Positions 16,142-24,686 of a stretch of DNA of 39,828 nucleotides are shown piece after piece; position 1 is the stretch's first letter; each line of letters opens with the position of its first letter. The stretch lies in the IMG/VR virus record IMGVR_UViG_3300042296_001394, positions 1 to 39,828 of that record. The stretch is one strand, 5' to 3'. The stretch comes from a virus. The position numbers and the translations under genes were made by a program. The notes beneath the pieces are model-generated. The model was given only the letters and a program-made list of their open reading frames with translations, was not told the DNA's origin and searched no databases.

Positions 16142-18411
16142 CTTTCCTCCACATCGCATATCTGGCCAATGCCAAGGATAGTCGCTTCGGTTGGTGCAAT
16201 GCGCTCGATTTTCAACCAAGGCTGGCGAACATAATCGCCCAAATCTTCTTCGATGGCGAAACCGCTGACTGGATCGAACGCACTATCGGTAACGCTATCG
16301 GTGCGCAGCGATTCCAGCGTGCGCGGCGGTGGCCCGCCCGATGCACTAATTGCCAGCCCGCGCGTATTCAGCACCTTGACCGAGCCGCGCGAAACCCGCG
16401 CCATCTTGCCGATCGCGGGGCCGTTATCCCCGCCCTTTTCTGTCGGCAGTTGGCGGACATAGGCTTCAAACGGCAAACCGGCGACGACGATTGAGGCCGA
16501 TTGCGGCAACGTAAACGCGCCAGCGCCATTGGTTGATAGCGTCGTATAAACCCGCCCATCGGCAACGACATGAATATTGGCATTGGGTAGATGCGAAATC
16601 GTGAACGTAGTTGCCGCCGCGCCGTCCCAGCGTTTCGCCATATCGACCATAACGGCATTCGGGCGGCTCTCATTGTCCTGTCGCCATTCCTCCATCAAGA
16701 GGATATGCCAGCTTCCGCCATATTGTGCCGCCACCCAAATCTGTTCATACTCGCCGTTCGGGTCCGTCATGCTGGCAATGCTGCGCGCGGCCACGCCTGG
16801 CGCCATTGGGCGCTGGCACCATCCCAATACCTGTTCCTCGGGCAGATATGCCGCCGCTGACAAGCTGCCATCGCCACGCACCGCGAAGATCATGTTCATG
16901 GGCTGGTTTTGCGTCGCCAGTTGCACGAACCGGCTACTGCCAATTTGCCGTGCGTAGCGCGTGAGGTCGAGCACGCTTTCAACATTGCGCTGCGCTTCGA
17001 AATCCGCTTCGAATATCCGGCGCTTGCTGCGGTCAATATAGACGATCCGGCTGTCAATTTCCGCCGCCATCGCCGCTGAAGCGCCGCCATTGCTTTGCCG
17101 GTCCACGCGGTAATTGCCAGGGCCGATTCCTGCGGCCGCATTGGACGGGTTCAATGCCCACACACCGCTGGCCGTAAACATCAACAACTTGTCATCTGCG
17201 ACCGCGCGCAAGACGGCGTTCGGGTCTTTAATCGTAAAGATAAAGGCCATGTCGCTGGTTATGTCGCCCAGCTCATTATAGGTCGAAAAATCGTTGAGAT
17301 CGCCCGCGACGCTGGCATATCCCGTGCTGCCCTTGAACAACACATGCCGCTCGTTCCAGATCACCCCGCATTGCGGCCAACCACGCGTGTTTGAAAAGCT
17401 TCCAAACCGCCAGCGCCAACTACCATAGCTATAGGTGACGCCGGTTGCTGGTGGCACCCAAACGCCAAAGTCCGGATCCCAATAACCGTCCTCATAATCA
17501 TAGGCTTCAGACACCGTAAAGGGCAATGTGCGCAGAACGTCCGCCGTAACAACCGTGCCGCTGGTAAACCCCGTGATGCGCAAAACACCAAAGCGATCAT
17601 GCACATATTCCAGCTGGCAACCGCCCGCTGGCTTGTCGTTGATATCAGTGCCGACACCTATGCCGTCCCATTCGACGCCTTCAGTATGCACCGGCGCCAG
17701 CGTTCCTGTTCGTCCGCTGCCGCCCACCACGCGATAGACACGCTCATTCCAGGTCAACATCTGCCCGTTGGTGACGCTTATATATGGCTCCCAAGCGGTG
17801 ATATCGCCGAAATCATCGGCCTCCATCTGAAACAAGCTACCAACATCGGTTGCCACGAATAGGGCGCTTGATGACGTCAGCGTAACGCTGCCCGTGACTC
17901 CGCTAGCGGTAACCAGTAAAGTCTTGTCCTTGTTGCGCGGTTCGAACGGGCCATTTTCCAGTTCAAGCGTTTCAATCGCAAAGTCATCGGCGGCAAGACG
18001 CACAAATTGGCGCGTTTGGTGCAAAGGGTGATAGCAATAAAGCACGTCATAGCTTTGCTCAAACGCCAGCTGTTGCACGTGCGCATAGCTATAGGGCGTC
18101 TCGACTTCAAACGGCACAGTCCCGTCCATGACTTGCGCGTCATTGGTGAAAATACGGATTGCCATATTGCTGAATTCCAGCACATGGCCTTGGGTCACAT
18201 TATATTCGAACCGCTGCAATATGCACGGCCCCTTGGCTGCGGCAATTCGGATTGTGCCGGGCATTGCCTCTGCCGCGCCCTCAAGTGTCGGCGCAAAGCC
18301 GACCATGGCATCAAGGCCGATATCGTAAACCGCTTGATCGATGCGTGCGCGCAACCGCTGCGACAATTCACCGCCATTGAAACTGACTTGCCAGTGCGAA
18401 ACGCGCGACAT
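16138..18411 (-). CDS. Tail tubular protein B-like (nozzle) protein
   Basis: The 757-residue protein opens WQVSFNGGELSQRLRARIDQ, close to the motif that starts podovirus nozzle proteins (NGGE-SP-L-GR-D). It continues with beta-rich sequence such as EFSNMAIRIFTNDAQV and GWPQCGVIWNERHVLF (about 340-355), also typical of this family. It follows the tail tubular A-like gene by three bases. It would form the distal tail nozzle and bind the spikes. Confidence 0.87.
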   Translation of the reverse strand: MSRVSHWQVSFNGGELSQRLRARIDQAVYDIGLDAMVGFAPTLEGAAEAMPGTIRIAAAKGPCILQRFEYNVTQGHVLEFSNMAIRIFTNDAQVMDGTVPFEVETPYSYAHVQQLAFEQSYDVLYCYHPLHQTRQFVRLAADDFAIETLELENGPFEPRNKDKTLLVTASGVTGSVTLTSSSALFVATDVGSLFQMEADDFGDITAWEPYISVTNGQMLTWNERVYRVVGGSGRTGTLAPVHTEGVEWDGIGVGTDINDKPAGGCQLEYVHDRFGVLRITGFTSGTVVTADVLRTLPFTVSEAYDYEDGYWDPDFGVWVPPATGVTYSYGSWRWRFGSFSNTRGWPQCGVIWNERHVLFKGSTGYASVAGDLNDFSTYNELGDITSDMAFIFTIKDPNAVLRAVADDKLLMFTASGVWALNPSNAAAGIGPGNYRVDRQSNGGASAAMAAEIDSRIVYIDRSKRRIFEADFEAQRNVESVLDLTRYARQIGSSRFVQLATQNQPMNMIFAVRGDGSLSAAAYLPEEQVLGWCQRPMAPGVAARSIASMTDPNGEYEQIWVAAQYGGSWHILLMEEWRQDNESRPNAVMVDMAKRWDGAAATTFTISHLPNANIHVVADGRVYTTLSTNGAGAFTLPQSASIVVAGLPFEAYVRQLPTEKGGDNGPAIGKMARVSRGSVKVLNTRGLAISASGGPPPRTLESLRTDSVTDSAFDPVSGFAIEEDLGDYVRQPWLKIERIAPTEATILGIGQICDVEER

Positions 18412-18414
18412 GGG

Positions 18415-19038
18415 CTAACGCCCGATATAGGTGTTTGGGTGCATCCGCGCTTGCAGCCACGACGATTGCACCGTCACGGCGCTGCGATGGGTCAGGCCTG
18501 TTTGCATACCATCGATGCGCTTGGCATTTTTCAATGCGGCTTGGGCACGTTCGCGCAGCCGGTCTTTTTTGCCTTCGCTCTGCGTCACGCCATCGCAAAG
18601 CGATTCAGCTAGGCGCAGGATCATCGCGCGCACAAAATGCGGCGACCATGTTGCGATATCGACATCGCTTGTGATGTAGCGCAGCTGGATTGGCGGCGTG
18701 CTATCGACCAGCAAATAGCGGCCTTCAGCTTCGCCGCGAAAGAAATTCTTATCTTCGCGAGACGGCGGCAGCCAGCGTGCGCAGTCGGGCGGCAAGGCGC
18801 ACGCATAATCCCATTCGCTGTTGGTCAAATCGACGTCGGCAGTCGCGTTTAATGGCTTGCGCCGTATCTGGAAATTCCAAGGATGCTCTGCAAGCATTTC
18901 GGCAACAATATCGTCCCAAAGCCTTTTGGCGCGGTGCGCCGCGCTGTCATCGATGTTGTTGATAGTCGTCGTCGATCCCAATTCGGCATAGGCCGCGTTG
19001 ACGATGCGTGTTTGCGATGGGACGGGCGCTGCGGTCAT
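18415..19038 (-). CDS. Tail tubular protein A-like (adaptor) protein
   Basis: The 207-residue protein has the gatekeeper/adaptor signature: an N-terminal helix (RIVNAAYAELGS), WDDIVAEMLAEHPWNFQIRRKPL (about 42-64), YACALPPDCARWLPP, and a C-terminal helical region with VRAMILRLAESLCDG. Such proteins join the portal to the nozzle in short-tailed phages. It sits directly before the nozzle gene and downstream of a hairpin-bearing gap. Confidence 0.85.
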   Translation of the reverse strand: MTAAPVPSQTRIVNAAYAELGSTTTINNIDDSAAHRAKRLWDDIVAEMLAEHPWNFQIRRKPLNATADVDLTNSEWDYACALPPDCARWLPPSREDKNFFRGEAEGRYLLVDSTPPIQLRYITSDVDIATWSPHFVRAMILRLAESLCDGVTQSEGKKDRLRERAQAALKNAKRIDGMQTGLTHRSAVTVQSSWLQARMHPNTYIGR

Positions 19039-19135
19039 CGTGGCTTTGCTCCAAAGGGAAACAGATTGCGACGCGCCGGACTTTCACCCCTACGCCGAGC
19101 GTTGATCCAAACCGGATCATCCGGCGCGCCGCTTC

Positions 19136-19161
19136 ACCGGCCAACTCAAAAGCTGGCCGGT
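19136..19161. other. Intergenic hairpin downstream of the 138-aa virion gene
   Basis: ACCGGCCA (19136-19143) pairs perfectly with TGGCCGGT (19154-19161) around a 10-base loop, just after the stop of the 19169-19585 gene. On the leftward transcript no U-run follows, so it may be an mRNA-stabilising or partial termination element rather than a full terminator. On the plus strand it is followed by AAACTTTTT. Confidence 0.55.
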
Positions 19162-19168
19162 AAACTTT

Positions 19169-19585
19169 TTAACGTGCGACGGTTAAAACCGTCGTTTTCA
19201 ATATTCCGGCACTGGGCATGTTGGCGCTGGCGAACAGATAGATATCTTCCGCGACTTCAGACGCTTCGATGTTGTTCGCCAACAACGGCTGCAATACGAC
19301 AACGGCAGCGTTTGGCCCTGCGGTCGCGGCGCGATACTTGGCCGGTGCAGCAATGGTGCCGATCGTGAAGTTAATCGCCGACAGGTTGGCATCGGTGTCC
19401 AACCGGAATTCGTCGATCACATGGCCAATGCCAATTTTTGCGATCAAATATGGGCCGACTGTTCCGCCTTCGGTGCCGAGTGCAAAACGGTTTTTGAATG
19501 CCTTGATTGGGCTATTGTGCGATGTACCGTTCGCTTTTTTAAGCGAGTCGGTGGCGCTGAATTGAGTACCGTAACGAGTGGTCAT
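19169..19585 (-). CDS. Putative capsid-associated structural protein
   Basis: A 138-residue, Ala/Thr-rich, likely beta-structured protein encoded between the major capsid protein and the tail adaptor. The opening TRYGTQFSATDSLKKA and repeated small hydrophobic stretches (AAVVVLQPLLANNIEAS) suggest a soluble structural protein such as a decoration or stabilising protein. No specific family is recognised. Strong hairpins lie on both sides of the gene, hinting at separate mRNA processing from its neighbours. Confidence 0.72.
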   Translation of the reverse strand: MTTRYGTQFSATDSLKKANGTSHNSPIKAFKNRFALGTEGGTVGPYLIAKIGIGHVIDEFRLDTDANLSAINFTIGTIAAPAKYRAATAGPNAAVVVLQPLLANNIEASEVAEDIYLFASANMPSAGILKTTVLTVAR

Positions 19586-19636
19586 TGGATTTGTCCTTCT
19601 GCTTGTCCGGCTGACGACGCCGCTCTACGTCAGTTG

Positions 19637-19662
19637 ACCGGGCGGCATCGCTGCCGCCCGGT
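19637..19662. other. Strong 11-bp stem-loop after the major capsid gene
   Basis: ACCGGGCGGCA (19637-19647) and TGCCGCCCGGT (19652-19662) pair perfectly with a 4-base loop, six bases after the capsid stop on the leftward transcript. There is no U-run, so attenuation or protection of the upstream capsid mRNA from exonucleases is more likely than complete termination. Confidence 0.65.
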
Positions 19663-19667
19663 TCACC

Positions 19668-20579
19668 TTATCCTTGGCTGAGGAACAGGAAGCATTTGTC
19701 TTCGTCGGTGCGGACGCAGGCGCTGCGAGCTTCGCCGTAAATCTGCTCGCTGTGCTTCTTGTCGTTGCGTTCCGAAATTTTGCCCCAAAACTCGGTCCAG
19801 ATGCCCCGGTGCATACCACTTGGCATGAAGACCGGGAGACGGCGGGTTGCACCGCTATCGGCAAAATAGTTGCTGAACGACGTCGGCAACGATTCCGAAT
19901 CCGGATTGATGCAGACAAAGCGGAAGCCAAGCCACGGCATGATTTCGCCTTCGACCAGCGGCTTGAAATTATTGGTGTCGATATCGGCATATTCGCTGAT
20001 ACTCAGCAACTGGCTTTCATCCTCCGGGAACAGGAACATGACGGGCTTTTCGCGCATCGTCTTGTTGTTCCGCTTGCGCACCAATTCACGCATTTCGATC
20101 AGCTTTGCCTTCGTAACACCCGTGCCGCCGTGGGGGAGGATATTGGCGGCCTTGAACGGAATCGCCGTGCTGCCGGTTTCACCTTCCCAAGCATCTCCGA
20201 AATAACCAATGCCGAACATATCATCGTGATAGGTTCGTGCTGCGTCGGCGGTTTCGGTAACTGCTGGGCTTGTCAATTCGACTTCGGTTGTGCCTTGGTC
20301 GTCGCGATCAATTAACGGCGCGACATCGGCGCTTGGTCCGACCTTGATGTGACGCGCAACGCTATTCAAATCGACATTGTTGGTATCGCCGTTGCGCTCG
20401 GCCTTGGTCTGCATTTTCAAACGACCAAAACGGTTTTCGATCCGTGCGGCCTTGCTGCCGCTGTAGCTGGCGGAACTGCCGCAAAGCGGATACAGAATGC
20501 CAGGTTCCTGACGGAGCGTGGCGGTGACGTTGTTGTTAAAAGTTACATTGCGATGTGTATCGGCATAATTCTCGGGCAT
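19668..20579 (-). CDS. Major capsid protein
   Basis: The 303-residue protein follows the scaffold gene and precedes tail genes, the invariant capsid position. The sequence shows a capsid-like N-arm (YADTHRNVTFNNNVTATLRQEPG), an acidic and amphipathic middle (KAKLIEMRELVRKRNNK) and a C-terminal beta-rich part (MPWLGFRFVCINPDSE, then SGMHRGIWTEFWGKISERNDKKHSEQIYGEARSA). The start has AGGAGA 8 bases upstream. An operator-bearing promoter at 20776-20804 would allow separate high expression. Confidence 0.85.
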   Translation of the reverse strand: MPENYADTHRNVTFNNNVTATLRQEPGILYPLCGSSASYSGSKAARIENRFGRLKMQTKAERNGDTNNVDLNSVARHIKVGPSADVAPLIDRDDQGTTEVELTSPAVTETADAARTYHDDMFGIGYFGDAWEGETGSTAIPFKAANILPHGGTGVTKAKLIEMRELVRKRNNKTMREKPVMFLFPEDESQLLSISEYADIDTNNFKPLVEGEIMPWLGFRFVCINPDSESLPTSFSNYFADSGATRRLPVFMPSGMHRGIWTEFWGKISERNDKKHSEQIYGEARSACVRTDEDKCFLFLSQG

Positions 20580-20775
20580 GGCCCTGTCTCCTATAGGTCA
20601 AAATCAAACGGGATTTCGACCGGGTAGGCGTCGGATGACGGGCCGATCTCGGAGGATGCGCTCCACCTGGGCGTGGCTGCTTTCGCCTTGCACCGGGGCC
20701 GCTATATGCGGGTAGGCCGGAGTGTTGAAGGGCGGGCTGTATGGCGCGTGCGCTAAAAACCGCCCCTCCTTTGCC

Positions 20776-20804
20776 TTAGTTACCAAATGACATACTGACG
20801 TCAA
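20776..20804 (-). promoter_or_regulatory. Operator-bearing leftward promoter upstream of the capsid gene (site 5)
   Basis: On the minus strand TTGACG (20804-20799), a 16-bp spacer and TAACTA (20782-20777) enclose GTATGTCATTTGGTAACTA, a copy of the phage operator consensus. It lies in the 232-bp gap between scaffold and capsid genes, which otherwise shows no convincing gene. The capsid leader is therefore about 190 bases. Confidence 0.72.
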
Positions 20805-20811
20805 GCCAAAA

Positions 20812-21648
20812 TTATTGACCGCCTGCAATTATGCGAATGAGGTCGTCGCGCTTTTTCCATTCGGGCGAATTTTTGATCTGCGCTGCTTTGAAAAACGCAG
20901 GGTCTTTATCGAGGTTTGTCAGCGTTTCCTGCGCGGTTTTTGCGTTCATCGACCCAAGGCGCATCGACACTGTAACACCATCGACTTTGCCCAATTCGCC
21001 AGTTGCTTCGGCCAGCGTAAACAACGCCTTCATCGCCTTACCGGCACCGCCGCCGATCTTTTCCATTGCAGGAGCGATATCGTCCACTTCGACACCGGCA
21101 TTGCGCAATAGGTTGCTTACCGCTTCGACGCGCTGCGCATAGGCGGCTTCACCGATTTCCATTTCGATGCTTTTCAATTCGGTATTGCCAAGCTGCGTTT
21201 GCTTGCTGACCATATCGGCTTGCGTCTGGTTCCAAAATCCGACGACTTTGTTCACCTGCTCGGGGTGTAATCCTGCATCAAAGGCAACAGGCCTAAATGC
21301 ATCGGCCAATTCAGTGCCGCTTCCGTCATTGACTTCGATCTTGTAGGCATCGGCTGTTTCCGGCCTGACCTTGGCGGCAAACTCTGCAAAGCTGGTGGCA
21401 TCGCCTTCTTTTGGCAAGGCAACGCGGCCGCGTGCCCAATCCTGCGTTTCGGTCAATGCCTTGAACATATCGACTGGCTGCGCAAAGCGCGTCGCGCGCG
21501 CCTTCATATCGTCGGTTTGCAGTTCTGCGGGTATTTCGCCGAGCCATGCAGGAAAGGCGGACGCCTGTTGCTGTTGCTGTTGCTGTTGCTGGTCCTGCTG
21601 CTGCTCGGTGCCAGCGCCGCTCAATGCGCCTGATAATGCGTCACTCAT
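20812..21648 (-). CDS. Capsid scaffolding protein with polyglutamine tract
   Basis: The 278-residue protein is acidic and helical, lies between a Bbp19-like gene and the capsid, and overlaps the upstream gene by ATGA. Residues 16-28 are almost all glutamine (QQQDQQQQQQQQQ). The body contains LRNAGVEVDDIAPAMEKIGGGAGKAMKALFTLAEATG and ends FFKAAQIKNSPEWKKRDDLIRII, a helical C-terminus of the kind that binds capsid protein in other scaffolds. Function is inferred from position and composition. Confidence 0.8.
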   Translation of the reverse strand: MSDALSGALSGAGTEQQQDQQQQQQQQQASAFPAWLGEIPAELQTDDMKARATRFAQPVDMFKALTETQDWARGRVALPKEGDATSFAEFAAKVRPETADAYKIEVNDGSGTELADAFRPVAFDAGLHPEQVNKVVGFWNQTQADMVSKQTQLGNTELKSIEMEIGEAAYAQRVEAVSNLLRNAGVEVDDIAPAMEKIGGGAGKAMKALFTLAEATGELGKVDGVTVSMRLGSMNAKTAQETLTNLDKDPAFFKAAQIKNSPEWKKRDDLIRIIAGGQ

Positions 21649-21983
21649 GTTAGGGACTCCCTGATTTGTTGCGTAAGTTGACCGGCCTTGGTGCCGTCGC
21701 GGTCCAGACGGTTAATGATGTGCAAAAGAATTTTGCGACGACCATACCATTCGCGCAGCTCGCTATCCGAAAGCGCGCCGCTCATTTCTCCCAAATTTGC
21801 TGCTGTTATCAGGTCGGTTAATACGATCTGGCCATCATCGGACAGCTTGCCATCGACTAAGCCAAATATCGACTGATAGGCGGCATATATGCGCCGATTT
21901 GCCTTGGCGCGCAGCAATTCGCCCGGCGAGGTTTTTGCGCGCGGGCGGTGCGCATCAGCAAAAAAACCGGCATCATGCGACAC
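21645..21983 (-). CDS. Bbp19-like phage protein
   Basis: The GTG at 21983 has GGAG seven bases upstream and overlaps the portal stop by 11 bases, giving 112 residues. The core RIYAAYQSIFG, DDGQIVLTDLITAANLG and LREWYGRRKILLHIINRL follows the pattern of the small Bbp19-like proteins of BPP-1-type podoviruses, usually found between portal and scaffold. The role in head assembly is not established. Readings that extend farther upstream lie inside the portal gene. Confidence 0.72.
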   Translation of the reverse strand: MSHDAGFFADAHRPRAKTSPGELLRAKANRRIYAAYQSIFGLVDGKLSDDGQIVLTDLITAANLGEMSGALSDSELREWYGRRKILLHIINRLDRDGTKAGQLTQQIRESLT

Positions 21984-23637
21984 TGATTGACTCCGCTTGC
22001 GCAAAATTCTTCGCCGCGTCGGCGATCACCGGTGCGGCTGCCAATGCTTCCTGCATTTGCGCGGCCATCGCCTTGTCATTGTCGAACGCTTTTTTGTCGT
22101 CGTCGCTGCGTTCTAACATCGCTGGAATGCCGTTGTTGCGGCCCAGCCAACCGACAATTATGTTCGGGTCATAGGCGCGCTTGTATGCCTCGACATATTC
22201 GGCATCAATGGAACCAAGCGACGTTACCATTTCGGCGGTGCGCAACAATCCAACCGCGCCGGACGCTTCCTGCATCCGGCTCAGATTATTGTCGTACATG
22301 ACGTCAATGCCACCTTCCTGCGCAAAATACTCGCGCAGCTCAGGCGGCATGTCGTCCATCAACCCCAATTGCTCCATCAACCATAATTCGCGCGGCAACA
22401 TGCGCGACAGCCATTCATCTTCTTGCCGCGCCAACGGGCCGAGGAATATGCCCTTTTCGGCAATTTCCTCCATCGTCCGCGTTGCGGTGATATGGGTCTT
22501 ATACTCCTTGTTGATCTGGAAAAGGTCGCGGTAAAATGCGCGATCAATCATCTCGCGTTCTTCTTGGTGCAGCGCGGCGGCTTCGGTTAAGTCTGCGCCT
22601 TCAAGCCATGGCTGCATCGTGGGGTTGCCGCGCTCGTCCAGCCCGCCATAGGTGACACCATAAGGGCCAAGGTTCATGATACCGCGATCAAGCGCATCGT
22701 CCATTGCAATGATTCGCGGCTTGGTTTTTTGCTCGACCGCCAAAACGCGGTCTTGTTTCATGACCTGGCACGCGCGAATTTCCGGCAACACGAACATTGC
22801 CGGGCATTTGCCATAATGCTGGTTAAGCCCGCGATCAAACGAACTGACAATGCGCGGTAGGGTTTCATATCCACCCGTCGCAAACATATTATCATCCCCG
22901 CCTTCAAGATAATATCCGCCCAGCCATGGCATACCTGCTGCATCAAGCCTGCCTGTCAGCAATCGGCTGTTTTTTTCGATGCAATGAACAAAAGTAAAAT
23001 CGCGGTCAGGATTCTTGTTTAGGCCCGTCATGGCGTCGACAACTTCCTTGGGGGACTTGTCTTTCCACTTGTCCATCGCCTGCTGCGCCGACAAAATGAT
23101 CTTGCGATGAATCCGATATGGGCGTCCCGCGCCGTCGAGCTCCAGATAAATCCCGTCAATATGCTCTGCCTCATAGGTCAGGCCAACAGCCCGCCCGCGC
23201 TGGTCACGGCGAAGGTCAGGCCACATCGATTGCATCGCAAAGGCAAAAAGGCTGCACGCAGATTGGTGCATGTTCCAGACAAAGCCGCTTTCGGGATCGT
23301 TGCGCAGCGCAAATAACCGCCCTTCCATCGCTTCCAGCCACACGCGGTTCGCACGACGATTATTAACCGCTTCATCCGGAACTCTAAATTTTTGCCAACG
23401 CTGCCCCTTGGGCATGACAAAATCCTCAAAACCCGCAACGCCATCCAGCAACGCCAAAGCCGGATAGCTATCGAAACGGCGATTGTTGGAATATTGGCCT
23501 TCCATCCGGCTCATTGTCGGGAAATGGCCTTCTTCATCGAGCAGGAGCGGCGCGATTTCAGAACGACGGGCATCGACATTCGACCGGTTGCTCTCCATCC
23601 GGCTTTGCGCTGATTTCGCCTGTTTGATATCGATCAT
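21973..23637 (-). CDS. Portal (head-tail connector) protein
   Basis: The 554-residue protein has the features of podovirus head-tail connector portals: N-terminal RSEIAPLLLDEEGHFP (about 27-42), a conserved LLDGVAGFEDFVMPKGQRWQKF (about 65-86) and a C-terminal helical domain. It lies between the terminase genes and the scaffold. AGGAG seven bases before the ATG supports the start. It forms the dodecameric DNA channel and docks the terminase during packaging. Confidence 0.87.
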   Translation of the reverse strand: MIDIKQAKSAQSRMESNRSNVDARRSEIAPLLLDEEGHFPTMSRMEGQYSNNRRFDSYPALALLDGVAGFEDFVMPKGQRWQKFRVPDEAVNNRRANRVWLEAMEGRLFALRNDPESGFVWNMHQSACSLFAFAMQSMWPDLRRDQRGRAVGLTYEAEHIDGIYLELDGAGRPYRIHRKIILSAQQAMDKWKDKSPKEVVDAMTGLNKNPDRDFTFVHCIEKNSRLLTGRLDAAGMPWLGGYYLEGGDDNMFATGGYETLPRIVSSFDRGLNQHYGKCPAMFVLPEIRACQVMKQDRVLAVEQKTKPRIIAMDDALDRGIMNLGPYGVTYGGLDERGNPTMQPWLEGADLTEAAALHQEEREMIDRAFYRDLFQINKEYKTHITATRTMEEIAEKGIFLGPLARQEDEWLSRMLPRELWLMEQLGLMDDMPPELREYFAQEGGIDVMYDNNLSRMQEASGAVGLLRTAEMVTSLGSIDAEYVEAYKRAYDPNIIVGWLGRNNGIPAMLERSDDDKKAFDNDKAMAAQMQEALAAAPVIADAAKNFAQAESISVA

Positions 23638-23670
23638 GTTACCGCTCCTGCTGTGATGATATTGCTGCCT

Positions 23671-24438
23671 TTAGGCTGCGCCGGTTTTCGCTTCTGACTT
23701 TTTAGGCGCCCGGAACAGCAACGAACCGCTGTTGATCCGCGCACTGCCACCGCCCGATACCGACAAAGGCGATACAAATTCGCACACCGACAGCGCTTTG
23801 CCCTTGGCATCCACCAAGAACGCCGCCGCGACGCTACGTGCCGGCGCATGTACGGGGAATTCGATTTCGGCATTCAACGTGCGACCGTTCGCGGCACCGC
23901 TGAACTTGTCCGACGAAAACGACAATGGTGGCAAATCGGTGATCAGATTGCCGTTGCTGTCTCCAAAAACGACCGTCGTTGCACGTTCGAATTCTTCATC
24001 ATCGACCTTGCTGGCAACCGATATCTGCTTTGTTTTTTTGATTTTCAGTTGCGATGGATCGGGCGTGAGCGCCTCGATCTGGCTATGCAATTCGACTTCA
24101 ACGGCTTTTGCTTCTTGCAAAGCCCGCAACGCGGCATCGGCGATCATAGCGACGGGAATTGCCTCATCTGCGGGTGGCAAGAACGCCTCATCCCGTAGAT
24201 ATCTTGCAAGCGGGATTAAAGACTCTGTGAAGTCAGCAACTTGTCGCTGTACTTCGAGCAGATCGACATCAGAACCCTTTGCCGGTGCCGCCGCTACGTC
24301 AGCTTGCAAAGCATTTTCAATTTCGGCGGCGTTTTCTTGCTGGATGCTTGCTGGATCAACGCCAGCCTGTTTTTCGACCGCCACGATGGCATCCTGTGTT
24401 TCGGCGACAGCAGCGCCCTCAACTTTAGCTTTACTCAT
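23671..24438 (-). CDS. Hypothetical virion-associated protein between terminase and portal
   Basis: The ATG at 24438, with AGGAG eight bases upstream, is preferred to a GTG nine bases earlier. The 255-residue product has an acidic, Ala/Glu/Gln-rich helical N-terminal half and a beta-richer C-terminal half (RTLNAEIEFPVHAPARSVAAAFLVDAKGKALSVCEFVSPLSVSGGG). No motif was recognised. The position suggests a head or packaging accessory. Confidence 0.75.
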   Translation of the reverse strand: MSKAKVEGAAVAETQDAIVAVEKQAGVDPASIQQENAAEIENALQADVAAAPAKGSDVDLLEVQRQVADFTESLIPLARYLRDEAFLPPADEAIPVAMIADAALRALQEAKAVEVELHSQIEALTPDPSQLKIKKTKQISVASKVDDEEFERATTVVFGDSNGNLITDLPPLSFSSDKFSGAANGRTLNAEIEFPVHAPARSVAAAFLVDAKGKALSVCEFVSPLSVSGGGSARINSGSLLFRAPKKSEAKTGAA

Positions 24439-24453
24439 ATCACTCACTCCTGA

Positions 24454-24681
24454 TTATCCGCCCAATGCGGTCTTTTTGCCGGTGGATGACTCCACCCCGC
24501 CCGCGCCTGTGCGCTGGTTTTCGATTGTGCCACGTCGGCCTGCCAAGGCATTAGCGACCACGCTGTTGCTGCGCGGCGTAGCTGTTGGTTGCGCGTAAAC
24601 CGGCTTTTGTGCGGCGGGCTTTTTCTTGAAAGCCCCCGCAAGGGCCAGAACTGGTGAAAGAAATGGCAACGCTTTCGACAT
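24454..24681 (-). CDS. Small podovirus protein (T7 gp7.3/gp6.7-like position)
   Basis: The 75-residue protein starts MSKALPFLSPVLALAGAF, then is Pro/Ala/Gln-rich, and ends RRGTIENQRTGAGGVESSTGKKTALGG. The GRRGTI and terminal K-x-LGG patterns are common in small head or tail assembly proteins encoded near podovirus terminase and portal genes. A GGGG-rich Shine-Dalgarno precedes the ATG. The start lies six bases after the large terminase stop. Confidence 0.68.
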   Translation of the reverse strand: MSKALPFLSPVLALAGAFKKKPAAQKPVYAQPTATPRSNSVVANALAGRRGTIENQRTGAGGVESSTGKKTALGG

Positions 24682-24686
24682 AATGC

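Noticed and set aside
20604-20828. 74-codon leftward ORF in the scaffold-capsid gap
   Set aside because: It runs through the predicted promoter and has no good start or ribosome site after the transcription start.
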